From assembly GCF_032854445.1 (NCBI RefSeq), contig NC_088305.1:29288628-29352627 (forward strand): a DNA stretch of 64,000 nucleotides, read 5' to 3'. The notes below the pieces were generated by a model. That model had not been told where the DNA came from. It made no database searches and worked only from the letters and a program-made list of their open reading frames with translations. Of this stretch, positions 33,290-46,100 are shown piece by piece. Made by a program: the position numbers and the translations under genes. Source of the stretch: Liolophura sinensis (taxonomy: Eukaryota; Mollusca; Polyplacophora; Chitonida; Chitonidae). Every line of letters starts with the position of its first letter. Within the stretch, counting starts at the first letter, position 1.

Positions 33290-34640
33290 ACAACTGAAAA
33301 TGGACTAGGCTGAATGGTTGAAACAAACTAGTTGTACATCTGAACAATGCACAGTACAGGGCACCATAAACTAGCTGTACAGGGTAAGACCAAATAGCTG
33401 TACATCTGAACAATGTACTGTACAGGGCAACATAAACTAGCTGTACAGGGTGAGTCCAGCCAGCTGTACATCAGAACAATGTACTGTACAGGGCAACATG
33501 AATTAGCTGTACAGGGTGAAACGAACTAGTTGTACATCTGAACAATGTACTGTACAGGGCAACATAAACTAGCTATACAGGGTGAGTCCAGCCAGCTGTA
33601 CATCTCAACAATGTGCTGTACAGGGCAACATGAATTAGCTGTACAGGGTGATACCAACTAGTTGTACATCTGAACAATGTACTGTAAAGGGCAACATAAA
33701 CTGGCTGTACAAGGTAAGACCAAGTAGCTGTACATCTGAACAATGCACCATACAGGGCAACATAAACTAGCTTTACAGGGCGAGATCAACTAGCTGTACA
33801 TCTGAACAATGTACTGTAAAGGGCAACATAAACTAGCTGTACAGGGTGAGTCCAGCCAGCTGTACATCTGAACAATGTACTGTAAAGGGCAATATTAACT
33901 AGCTGTACAAGGTAAGACCAAGTAGCTGTACATCTGAACAATGCACCATACAGGGCAACATAAACTAGCTGTACAGGGTGAGACCAAGTAGCTGTACATC
34001 AGAACAATGTACTGTAAAGGGCAACATAAACTAGCTGTACAGGGTGAGACCAAGTAGCTGTACATCTGAACAATGCACTGTACAGGGCAACATAAACTAG
34101 CTGTACAGGGTGAGACCAACTAGCTGTGCATCAGAACAATGTACTGTACAGGGCAACATAAACTAGCTGTACAGGGTGAGACCAAGTAGCTGTACATCTG
34201 AACAATGTACTGTAAAGGGCAATATAAACTGGCTGTACAAGATAAGACCAAGTAGTTGTACATCTGAACAATGCACCGTACAGGGCAACATAAACTAGCT
34301 GTACAGGGTGAGACCAAGTAGCTGTACATCTGAACAATGCACTGTACAGGGCAACATAAACTAGCTGAACAGGGTGAGACCAAGTAGCTGTATATCTGAA
34401 CAATGCATTGTACAGGGCAAAATACCCTACCTGTACAGAGTGAGACCAACTAGCTGTACATCTGAACAGTGCACTGTACAAAGCAACATAAACTAGCTGT
34501 ACAGGGTGAGACAAACTACCTGTACATCTGAACATTGCATTGTATAGGGCAAAATTAACTAGCTGTACTTCTGAACAATGCACTGTACAGGATGATACAA
34601 ATTAGCTGTATATCTTAACAATTTACAGTAAAAGGTGACA
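33290..34640. repeat. 66-bp minisatellite, about 20 copies
   Basis: The unit includes TAAACTAGCTGTACAGGGTG, AGACCAAGTAGCTGTACATC and TGAACAATGCACTGTACAGG; successive TAAACT starts at 33961 and 34027 give 66 bp. The core is homogeneous and both edges decay (from about 33215 and to about 34800). Because 66 is a multiple of three, the minus strand carries one open 22-residue repeat frame of up to 150 codons. It lacks any start context or flanking exon that would make it a gene. Confidence 0.95.
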
Positions 34641-35589
34641 CAAACATGGTGTATGGGGTGCTGCAAATTAGCGTTAGTTTCTGTACAATTCACCATAAAT
34701 GGTCATAAATTAGCTTGCAAGCAAACACTGGGCTGTTCAGTGTGATGCAAATCATTAGTTGTATATCTGAACACTTGGCGGTGACGCAAATACTCTTTAC
34801 ATTTGTACAAGTATAAGATTGTATAAGATAACAAAAACTAGCAGTACACTGTACTTCTGAAAACATATATGATAACTTTTTTTACACAAAAGTCACATAG
34901 ACTAATATGAAGAAACATATTATTGTAACAAGAAAAAGAAGCATAAAACTGTATCCTTTTCTGCTAAAAAAACATCATAAGTTTATTACAATTAGAACAA
35001 ATAAGTACACACTGTATCAAGGAAATGTTTGAGCAGAAATTTACAATAATATAGCTGTGGCAAACTTTGCCATATAATGCATATGTACTGTACTTTTAAA
35101 AATTTTCATAAATAAATATTATGATTTCCTGAATAAACATGCACTAATACCTATAAAAGGTAACTTGGTTGAACACTTTGAATGCCAAAGTAAATTCAAG
35201 AGCAAATAACAAACCCTGGAATAAATTCACCTTAAATACAACGACATACATTCAATGTGAAATACCTGATGAGATTACAATGAGCAAATACAAACCGGCA
35301 ACAAAAATATCACTTGAATAGTAAATATATTGTGTAGCATGAGACTTCAGATTGTCTTTTACATTAGACATGTATATTATTGGGAGCATCAACATTGTTA
35401 AAGTCAGAGAGTTTAACGATGCCCTCCTCACTAATAATGGTATCAACATGATGTATAGATGAAGCAGGGAAAAGGCTGTTGGTCTGTCCTCAAGTTAAAA
35501 CAGAGAAGAAACCCTGCAGAACAGAGAAAATACCCTTACTTTCAAATTCTATCAATTCAAGGTGTACATCTATGTTTGATATTGTCGCA

Positions 35590-35928
35590 GTCTATTATCT
35601 GAATTATGTAATCAGGAGGCCAAGGTTCAAACCTAAGTCTGGTCACACCAAAGACTTAGTACTAGTTTCTGCCTCGCTAGGTGTTCATCAGTGACAGGTT
35701 AGAGCAAAAAAACATGACTGGTTGGCCCGATGCCAGTCAATGCGACTGGATGGGATCTCATGTCTGGTGTTTTCGGCATGATGCTTCAGTGGCGGCAGCA
35801 CTGTTACTGCGGCAGCAGTGTTATAGCGGTATGGACTCGCCCTGCTACAAAAAGGTACAGTATATGCACACACACCTAATGACTCCTTGTCGTCATATAA
35901 CTGAAAAATTGGTTGACGCAAAACCCCC
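35590..35928 (+). mobile_element. SINE, family 2, near full length
   Basis: A B-box-like GGTTCAAACCTAAG is followed by CTGCCTCGCTAGGTGTTCAT, GACAGGTTAGAGC, GACTGGTTGGCCCGATG, AGTGGCGGCAGCACTGTTAC, GACTCGCCCTGCTAC, CACACCTAATGACTCC and TCGTCATATAACTGAAAAAT. It ends in an ATAC/GTAC microsatellite. The best-preserved member of this family in the window. Confidence 0.75.
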
Positions 35929-35929
35929 A

Positions 35930-36062
35930 TACATATATACATACATACAAACACACACACACGCATACATACATACGTACATACATACATACATACGTAC
36001 AGACGTACATACGTACAGACGTACATACATACATACATACAGACGTACAGACGTACATACAC
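35930..36062. repeat. (ATAC)n/(GTAC)n microsatellite
   Basis: Runs of ATACATAC interspersed with GTACAGAC units directly follow the SINE tail. Open frames on both strands here are artefacts. Confidence 0.95.
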
Positions 36063-37317
36063 AATGTTGGAAAAAATTTGACGTTTTTGGATTGGAACTC
36101 CAGGCTACTATACTTAAAGCATGGGCTTGAAAAAATGCCCGAAACCACATAAGACAAAAACAACTGTAATATCATGCATGTGTACTATTATCCTGATTAA
36201 TAATGGATACACCATGCTAACTAACATGCAAATATTGTCAATTCTTGCTAAGCATTACTGCTAATATTGTTAAAAAAAAATACTGCATGAAATACTTTGT
36301 TCAGCTGCAGGCATTTATGTCATGCCCTACAGACTCTCCCTAATAACTGTCACTAGATAGTGGTGTATGTGCAAAACTATTATGCAGTGTTGAAATATGT
36401 GGTATGATAAATACAACCCAAACTTTATTGTTCCGATACTATGCATAAATTTACATGTGAAATCTAATTTAACAATCTGATAACATCCCCTCGATGTACA
36501 GTTGGACATCAAAACTGCATCACACTCTAAAAGACATAAATTTGGCTACAATTTTAAAATAAAATGCAACCAGGTTCTTTTATAATCCAATTGTTCTAGA
36601 TGAAACCATATTTAGCAAATATAAACTCCATATTAATATAGTATGCAAGAAAAATAGCGATGTAACTTGAGTGGTACATAATGGCCAAGTTCACCATATG
36701 ATTGGATTTTTTTGTTAAAATCAAATATTGCAATGATTGTAAAATCCTGAGGTTTTGTAACAACAATTTGCAACAGTAAATCATGCCCAAACATCAACAT
36801 ACATGTTAGCTTTATCTCAGCTTTCATCAACAGTCTATCTCACAAAACCATTAGACAACAGACAAATCGTCACTGTTTAAATGCCATGTAGTAACACAAT
36901 AACGTTGAATTTTAAACATCCTCACCTCAACAACATTCAAATCTGTTGAAAATTATCCTCAGATAATACATGCAGTTAAAGAGAAAATGAACTTGACAAA
37001 TTGGCTCATTAACAATACAGGGGAAAAACCCAGGTGCAGAAGTACAAAATCAGCTTTTACTACTCAAATATAAACAGCAGAATTAACTTGCTACATCAGT
37101 TATGTGTATCACCAGGAATAAAAATGTATTGCTTGATAAATATTAGGTCCAACATCAATAGAACAAACAATATGAGCTCTTCTCAGGCAAAACATATATG
37201 TTTTAAAAAGTAATAGCACAAAAAAAAAGGAACAAAAAAGCTTTTTTTTCTCTTTTCCTCCGACAAATTACACAAGTGTTGATAACATGTCTATCTGCTT
37301 AACATGACTGCTTATTG

Positions 37318-37402
37318 CAACAAAGGCACCATGAACATTAAGAGCGAGGGAATCTACAATTCCCTGTCCAAGGCTGGGTTTGAACCCACAACTTGCGTCC
37401 TA
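37318..37402 (-). mobile_element. SINE, family 3, head fragment
   Basis: The minus strand has AAGTTGTGGGTTCAAACCCA, GCCTTGGACAGGGAATTGTA and GATTCCC. The same arrangement occurs at 46560-46700. Confidence 0.5.
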
Positions 37403-38042
37403 AAAAGCAAATTATTTGCGTACAAAATAAATGAACCTCACCTATTCAGCTTTCACATACATGTACATGTATAAAATTCCCACTGATGAAGACTCAGTTA
37501 TTGCACAACTTGTTTACAAAAAGTTAAAAACAAATAATAACTGTGAGTGAATAGTGACACCTCTGTGACGCAACACAGCTGTTTGAATCATGCATTATCT
37601 GGCCCCTGCCACCAGATGGCACCTCCACCAATACAGTGTGATGGGCAGGTAGAATCAAACAAAGCAGCAAAATGGGGTAAGATACATGTGTCAGGACATT
37701 ACAATACTGGTCACTATGGAAACACTGCAGTCCAAAATAAAGTCATCTCAATCCTGAGCATATTATTCGACAATCATGGTCATTTTTAATGTATTGTCAG
37801 CATTTTGCTGATGGATAAATTAGGTTTCCTTACTGCCCTTAACCCAAACTCCCTTTCGAAAAACAAACTGTTGTCATGTTTCATGAAAATATGACCAGTG
37901 TCTATGCATTTTGTACCTTATCACAAAAGGCATCATCTAAAACAGGCCATTTACAATTAAGGAAAAAAAGAAACTCTTGACAAGTACTTGGTCTTCTGGA
38001 AAACGTATATGCAACTAAATAAATGATGTTTTTTCCGGCATT

Positions 38043-39405
38043 TGTGTGTCAAGTCTGGAAACAATTTTACAGAAAAATGTCATACCAGGTTTTGGATGAA
38101 GTTTGTACACAGGATGGCTCTGGGCTAAGGACCATGCATTGTGTGTCAGTATGGAAACAATTTTACAGAAAAATGTCATACCAGGTTTTGGATGAAGTTT
38201 TGTACACAGGATGGCTCTGGGCTAAGGACCATGCATTGTGTGTCAGAATGGAAACAATTTTACAGAAAAATGTCATACAAGGTTTTGGATGAAGTTTTGT
38301 ACACAGGATGGCTCCGGGCTAAGGACCATGCATTGTGTGTCAGTATGGAAACAATTTTACAGAAAAATGTCATACCAGGTTTTGGATGAAGTTTTGTACA
38401 CAGGATGGCTCTGGGCTAAGGACCATGCATTGTGTGTCAGTATGGAAACAATTTTACAGAAAAATGTCATACCAGGTTTTGGATGAAGTTTTGTACACAG
38501 GATGGCTCTGGGCTAAGGACCATGCATTGTGTGTCAGTATGGAAACAATTTTACAGAAAAATGTCATACCAGGTTTTGGATGAAGTTTTGTACACAGGAT
38601 GGCTCTGGGCTAAGGACCATGCATTGTGTGTCAGTATGGAAACAATTTTACAGAAAAATGTCATACAAGGTTTTGGATGAAGTTTTGTACACAGGATGGC
38701 TCTGGGCTAAGGACCATGCATTGTGTGTTAGTATGGAAACAATTTTACAGAAAAATGTCATACAAGGTTTTGGATGAAGTTTTGTACACAGGATGGCTCT
38801 GGGCTAAGGACCATGCATTGTATGTCAGTATGGAAACAATTTTACAGAAAAATGTCATGCCAGGTTTTGGATGAAGTTTTGTACACAGGATGGCTCCGGG
38901 CTAAGGACCGTGCATTGTGTGTCAGTATGGAAACAATTTTACAGAAAAATGTCATACCAGGTTTTGGATGAAGTTTTGTACACAGGATGGCTCTGGGCTA
39001 AGGACCGTGCATTGTGTGTCAGTATGGAAACAATTTTACAGAAAAATGTCATACCAGGTTTTGGATGAAGTTTTGTACACAGGATGGCTCTGGGCTAAGG
39101 ACCATGCATTGTGTGTCAGTATTGAAACAATTTTACAGAAAAATGTCATATCAGGTTTTGGATGAAGTTTTGTACACAGGATGGCTCCGGGCTAAGGACC
39201 ATGCATTGTGTGTCAGTATGGAAACAATTTTACAGAAAAATATCATACCAGGTTTTGGATGAGGTTTGCATACAGGATGGCTCTGGGCTAAGGACCATGC
39301 ATTGTGTGTCAGTATTGAAACAATTTTACAGAAAAATGTCATATCAGGTTTTGGATGACATTTTGTACACAGGTTGGCTCTGGGCTAAGGACCATGCAGC
39401 CTGTT
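38043..39405. repeat. 97-bp tandem array, about 14 copies
   Basis: The unit begins with TGTGTGTCAGTATGGAAACA and includes ATTTTACAGAAAAATGTCAT, ACCAGGTTTTGGATGAAG and GGCTAAGGACCATGCAT. ATG-containing landmarks recur every 97 bp (38141, 38238, 38335, 38432 and on). First and last copies carry small deletions. A length of 1 mod 3 makes overlapping 65- to 114-codon frames that are not genes. Confidence 0.97.
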
Positions 39406-39409
39406 TGGT

Positions 39410-40136
39410 ATTAGTGGAGATCAGGTTTGAAATTCGATGCAGAATTTTTCACGATTTTTCATCAAATGGCAGGTATACCAGCAACGTATTTTCCCTTTGC
39501 CTATAGGGCTGGAATTATGACATTTCTTTGCTTTCAAAATGCATTTTTAGGGTAACCTAACCCAGCTATGGAAAATGCCCTAAAGTGTCAACCTGGGACT
39601 TGGAAAGTGTATCCCAGGATTCACTGCATTCATTGTGACTGTTACTGAGCATCAGGGGTGGTTTCTTTGTGCAAGCTTTGTACTGTGAACGAGGCAAAAT
39701 TTTGTCCAAAAATGTATATTTAGAAGCTAATAATGGTCATAAAATATTACTTTTGGAGCTGAAATCTTTTCGCACTAGAATATCATGCTACCTTCCAAAC
39801 AAAGTTCAATACATCCATCCCAGGATATAGTATGGATACTATAGCACAGACCTGTCTAACAGCAACAGAACTTCCACAATCAGGAAAAATGAGTAGCCTC
39901 GTCACTGACAAAATGTTTTGTCATTCACAGTAATATCTAAGGGGTTCATTAGAAGTTGATCACTATTTCAGGTCCAAGACGAGGGTCCACTTGCACTAGG
40001 CCCTCTCCATGTAATATGCAACTGACTGCCATGTCAACTAGCACTTCAGACATTATGTGGCCAAGGCAACTTCTTGCAAGTGGGCCCTGTGCTAAAAAAA
40101 AAAAAAAACCCCAAACTTCCTACCATAGTTCAGAGA
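39410..40136. other. Probable 3' flank or UTR of INPP1
   Basis: Immediately downstream of the INPP1 stop on the minus strand. It contains a run of T on that strand (about 40108-40094). No other gene seen. Confidence 0.4.
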
Positions 40137-43100
40137 TCAGAGAGCTGACAATTTCTCTAATAATTTCAACAAGAAAGTCTTCTCTGAGTACACTATGATG
40201 CCTCCTTCATTACACCACATCTTTGCTCCCTGAGCGTTGACCTTGTCGGGTGTGGCATACCTGACCTGAAGCTCACACAGGTCGGATTCAGTCAGCTGCC
40301 CTGCCTTTTCCTTGAACAACTGTGTGGCCTTCGAGTATCGGACCACGCCCCCTCCCCGTGACTTCATGATAGCATGTGGCCCGCACACGTCCCATTTGTA
40401 AGTTGTGCTCTTGCTGATAACGTAAGCATCTACAAGGCCTAGCACCGTGACTAGTATCTTGTACCCAGCCCCTGAGGCATATGTGACCTGTGACACGGCC
40501 TTAAGGGCACCCTCCACCTGGGGGTCCTCACTCGAGCTCAACATGACAATGCCCCTGGGTACAGTGGACTGCACCTCCACGGGCTGGCTTAACGAGTTTA
40601 CTTGTAAGTTTCCGATGGACACACCCCACTCACTCCGCCCTGCCCATCTGTGAACAGATAGAGGATGTAATCCACAATCAGCTGTTGTGTCATATTTGCA
40701 TATTTATTTACTTACTTAACTGCTGTTTAACCACATTCTCAAGAATTCATTTCACTTATATGATGGCAGTTGGATTTATAGAGGTGAAACTGAAATGTCC
40801 AGAATAAACCACCAACCACTGGCAATAAGCGATCATTGATAATCAGTGTAACACCAGATGCACCAATAAATGTGGTACTTACTCTCAGACAGCACTGGTT
40901 AAACATTTCAAAATCTGTCATGTTTACTGTCTTTAGAGACCAGAAAAATGTTTCCAGTATATTTAGAAACTGCATATGTAGTATTTATTTCTTAATTTAT
41001 TTGATTGGTGTTTTATGCCATAATCAAGAATACTTCGCTTATACCATAGCGGCCAGCTTTATGGTGAGAGGAAACCGGGCACAGCTCGGGAAAAACCCAC
41101 AACCATCTGCAGGTTGCTGGCAGACCATCCAACGTACGGCCGGAGAGGAAGCCAGCATGAACTGAACTTGAACTCACAGTGACCTCACTGGTGAGAGGCT
41201 CCTTGGTCATTACGCTGCGCTGGCGAGCTAACCAACTGAGCCACGGAAGCAAAACATATGTAGTATTCTTTTCGCCAAATCAAAAATCATAAAAAAAGAA
41301 AAATATATACTTTAATAGAAATTTGGAAAGTGCAATGCACAACTAATCTAACTGAACTGGGGACAGAATATGACAACTTGTATCCCAGACTGTACTAACA
41401 TTTCTGGTGATGTATAATGTACATTTTATTAGGAGTACGGGGTAAAATGGCTAAAAACCAAAACCAAAACCACACCAAATGTCAGCAAGATGGTGTAAAA
41501 ACTATGGCAACAGCTAACCCAAACAAAAACCCTTACCCTGGCCTACTATAGTACTGGCTTGTGAAGTCCAAAACCTGATAATTTGAATAAAAATGCAAAC
41601 ATCCCTAATTTATAATCAAAATGGAGTAAATGTCCAAATCATGTTCATCATTCCCACCAAGTTTCATAAAATTGATGTGAGAACTGTGAGACTAGCAGAC
41701 CCAAACATAAAACATAACTCAACTGACCCAAACATAAAACGTAACTCAACTGACTCAAACAAAAAAGGCTACACCTACACCGATGCCACTCCCCCCCCCA
41801 CACACACACACTCGCAATACACAACACTAAAGTGACATGTATAAGGGCTGGCTATTCATTTTGCATAGACTAACCTGTCTGTGTCAGGGTTGTACTTGTG
41901 GAAAGGCTGATTGGTCACCCCGATGAGCGGTTGTCCAGTCAGCTGATCATACACACCAATGAGGACCAGGACATTCTGGAGGCCGTGCTCAGTCAGTCCG
42001 TCCTCACCTGTCAAACCATTCTCACCACTGATGTACTGAGCAGTGGAGTCTGGTAACAAAAGTTCCATAATTGTACTTCCTTATTATGCATGACCTTTCA
42101 GATTACAGGCTCAGTCACCTTGACCTTTGACCTCAGAATGACCTGCATGAAACCAGCAGCAGCTGAATTTGAACAGTAATGTTATTTGTTACCACCTCTT
42201 TTCTGCAGCGAGAAGAACACCTTTGACAACAGTCTTTTTGTATATGCATACATGTTTCTTCTCACATGATTCATATTTTGTTTTGCATTTACCCTAACTC
42301 ATTTCAGTGCAATTTATGCATATTCATAATCTAATTTTGGAGGCAAAACTACATTTGTCAAAGTCAAAGTACAATATAACAGTTCATGTAACGTGCATGT
42401 ATGGTTCTAGAAGTTTAACATGTAACAGATGTATGGATCTATAATCATAACATGCAACGTGCATGTATGGTTCTAGAAGTTTAACATGTAACAGACGTAT
42501 GGATCTATAAGTTTAAAATGTAACAGATGTATGGTTCTAGAAGCTTAACGTCTAACAGATGTATGGTTCTAGAAGTTTAACATGTAACAGATGTATGGTT
42601 CTAGAAGTTTAACATGTAACAGACGTATGGATCTATCAGTTTAAAATGTAACAGATGTATGGTTCTAGAAGCTTAACGTCTAACAGATGTACGGTTCTAG
42701 AAGTTTAACATGTAACAGATGTATGGTTCTATATGTTTAACATGTAACAGATGTATGGTTCTAGAAGTTTAACATGTAACAGATGTATGGTTCTATATGT
42801 TTAACATGTAACAGATGTATGGTTCTAGAAGTTTAACATGTAACAGATGTATGGTTCTAGAAGTTTAACATGTAACAGATGTATGGTTCTAGAAGTTTAA
42901 CATGTAGCAGATGTATGGTTCTAGAAGTTTAACATGTAACAGATGTATGGTTCTAGAAGTTTAACATGTAGCAGATGTATGGTTCTAGAAGTTTAACATG
43001 TAACAGATGTATGGTTCTAGAAGTTTAACATGTAACAGATGTATGGTTCTAGAAGTTTAACATGTAGCAGATGTATGGTTCTAGAAGTTTAACATGGAAC

Positions 43101-46100
43101 AGATGTATGGTTCTAGAAGTTTAACATGTAACAGATGTATGGTTCTAGAAGTTTAACGTCTAACAGATGTATGGTTCCAGAAGTTTACCATGTAACAGAT
43201 GTATGGTTCTAGAAGTTTAATGTGTAACAGACGTATGGTTCTATATGTTTAACATGTAACAGATGTATGGTTCTATATGTTTAACATGTAACAGATGTAT
43301 GGTTCTAGAAGTTTAACATGTAACAGATGTATGGATCTATAAGTTTAAAATGTAACAGATGTATGGTTCTAGAAGCTTAACGTCTAACAGATGTATGGTT
43401 CTAGAAGTTTAACATGTAACAGATGTATGGTTTTAGAAGTTTAATGTGCAACACATGTATGGTTCTATAACATTAACATGTAACAGATGTATGGTTCTAA
43501 AAGTTTAACGTGTAGCAGATGTGGGCATGAAGACTGGCTTTGCAAAGTCTTCTGTTTGCTTGCACAGACTGACCTATAGGGTCTATCCACAAGCCCAGCA
43601 TGTGGACGGGCAGGCAGTGCTGGCCGGTGCGGATGGGTAGCTCAGTAGAGGTGTTGATGTCTGCATGGACTGCCTCTGACAAGAGCTCAGCTGCTTTCCT
43701 GTTACCGTCCAAAATCGTCTCTGAAACACATGAACTGCATTTTTTAGACTCAGTACTCAAGTACTTAAGCCTGATGTTTCATGGAACTAAGAAAGTAAAT
43801 ACAGTATGTACACTTTTTACATATACATGTACGTACGACATGTTAGACAAAAATGTATGTGTAATAATTCAATAATTAACTACAAATACCAATTTAAGGG
43901 GTAATTTTTGAATTGCACTCTTAACGAAAAATACTGTGGAAGTTTATACATTGTGTATACTGACAGTATATCCACAGTCTGATGATAGCCAGTTTCAAAG
44001 CTAATGGAGTTGACAATGAAATACTTGGCATGCAGAGTACAATAATGGCATAGTAAATGCATTTTCATGCAAATTGTAACTGTTTACGCTAGCTTTTAAT
44101 TCGTTTGCTGGAATATTTATCAAGATTATTTAGATTAGCATTTGGAGATCACGGTGTGAGGATCGTAAGTTAGTGTCAACAGTTTAAAACTACATTAAGA
44201 TGCATTTACCTCTTGATCATTATTATTACTGAACCTTCAATGATATTATGGTTTATTCATTGATTGGTGTTTTATGCTGTACTCAAGAATATTTCATTTA
44301 TACGACGGTGGCCAGCATTATGGAGGGAAGAAACCAGGCAGAGCCTGGGGGTAACCCACGACCATTCGCAAGTTGCTAGCAAACCTTCCCACAAACGGCC
44401 GGAGAGGAAGACACTATGAGCTGAACTCAAGATATTATGAGTCTTAAACAGCATATATGTGTACCATGTAGAGTACACATGTTCTTTCTCACTGTAACAT
44501 ACACCTATCTCTCTATTTCACCAAACTCCAACTACAGCTGGATGGAAGCAATGCAAGCAAACAAATATACAAAATATTTCACAACTGATTTTGAACATGT
44601 TCAAGGGATGCACAATTGACTCTAATTGGCTGATGTGAGAGATAGGCAAGTCCCAGCATAAGCTGAATTTCAGGTATGATGGATTCAATCAAGCGTGACC
44701 GAGGCTGCAGGGATTAACTTAGGAAGCACTATCTTCACTGTCAGCCAATCGGCGTCAGAACTGTATACCTTAAAATGCACCCTCAGTCCCCAGAGAAACT
44801 ACACTTAGGTGGAAATATTAAAAGGAAACCCTGCTACAGAGGAGAGGATTTGAAAAGGATTTACAATGGCTAACAGCAGTTAACCCCCACAGCTGAAGAG
44901 CGCTCAAAATCAAATCTTTGGTGGCTTCCATAAAATATGACTGATGTGATAATAGTCCTTCATGTAAGAATGCATCATGCAAACATTGGGTATGTAAATT
45001 ACACTAGGAACAATGTCAAGGATGTGTGATGCTATGTACTTCTGCGTGATGTCACGCCAGGTGACAAGTGGAAACAACAGAAAATTCTGGTTTCTGTGCG
45101 ATCCTCCAACCTGTAAAATATCTGTTTTAATATCCTGCAATTTTTGTTTTATTATGGAAAGCAACTTGGACCATTATAATCCTTATCCTTTAACCTTTCT
45201 TTTAAGATGCAGAGGTTTTGATACGGATGTAGCTCTTTAAACATTTGGGTAAAGAATCCATGAGAGACATTTTTTATATATTAACATATCTGTTACTTTC
45301 TCTAGTTCTGATTAGTCAGTTAAGTTTCATTGATACATGTACATTTGATCACATCAAAAGATGTTGTTGAATAGGCCAGTTCTGTTTATTCAAACATCTG
45401 TTGTCTAATGTCGACTTTCAATGACAGAATATCATGTACTAAAAAACTGGACTCACCCAAAAGAGCACATGTCTCTTCACGTGTAGCTTTCACCTCCACC
45501 AGAATGGACTCTCCCATAGTGTTTGTAAACTTACTGCTCTCCTCTCCATGGAAATTCCGCTCAATTCCTGGAAACTATTTCAAAACATTTTAGATGTTTT
45601 ATGCATTAAATCTAACACTGAGTGATTGCAGATCTGGCATCACAATATTTGGGTAAGACTGAATAATCAATAAAATAGATACAATCTCACATAATGATGG
45701 AAGCTTGATTTTAATACCAGCTACTGTACATGTATTGTATTACACTGCATACTAATTTTTGATATGGTTGCACAATTTCATGAAACCGATTGTCAGACGA
45801 CTGATCAAGCAGACAGAGTAATGTATTAGTTTGTTTTTCTTGGTACAATTTCCACAGTCTCACACAGTGATAACTTGGTAACCCTTCAGATATAGTAATA
45901 CTGTTGAATGATTTTTCGCACCAATGACTAAATCTCACATGATACCAATCAGTTGACCTACAGACAGCAAATATGGTAACATATGAGTACATGTTACAGT
46001 TTTTGGTACCATTGCATAGAAAATCTCACATACAAATTACTATTAATGATACATACATTAATAAATAATGTATGGTTATGACAAAGTTAGGTACAGCTGC

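Larger units (their letters stand above)
34800..38040. other. AT-rich region downstream of INPP1
   Basis: Apart from the SINE and microsatellite at 35590-36062 and a SINE head near 37320, nothing is recognised. Several AATAAA motifs occur on the minus strand (for example 36428-36423 and 34986-34981). A long INPP1 3' untranslated region reaching this far is possible but not shown. Confidence 0.4.

Noticed and set aside
33895-34583. Cys-rich repeat frames (VSPCTASLCCPVQCIVQ type)
   Set aside because: In-frame reading of the 66-bp minisatellite on the minus strand; no flanking exon or conserved start.
35688-36175. Frames with YVCMYVC or HTYIHTYI repeats
   Set aside because: Translation of the ATAC/GTAC microsatellite and the SINE beside it.
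38023-39506. Series of 82-codon frames
   Set aside because: By-products of the 97-bp array, each beginning at the same ATG of successive units.
44910-45164. 84-codon minus-strand frame in INPP1 intron 2
   Set aside because: INPP1 exons on either side join perfectly without it (phase 1 across 45457 and 43720), and no domain was recognised.
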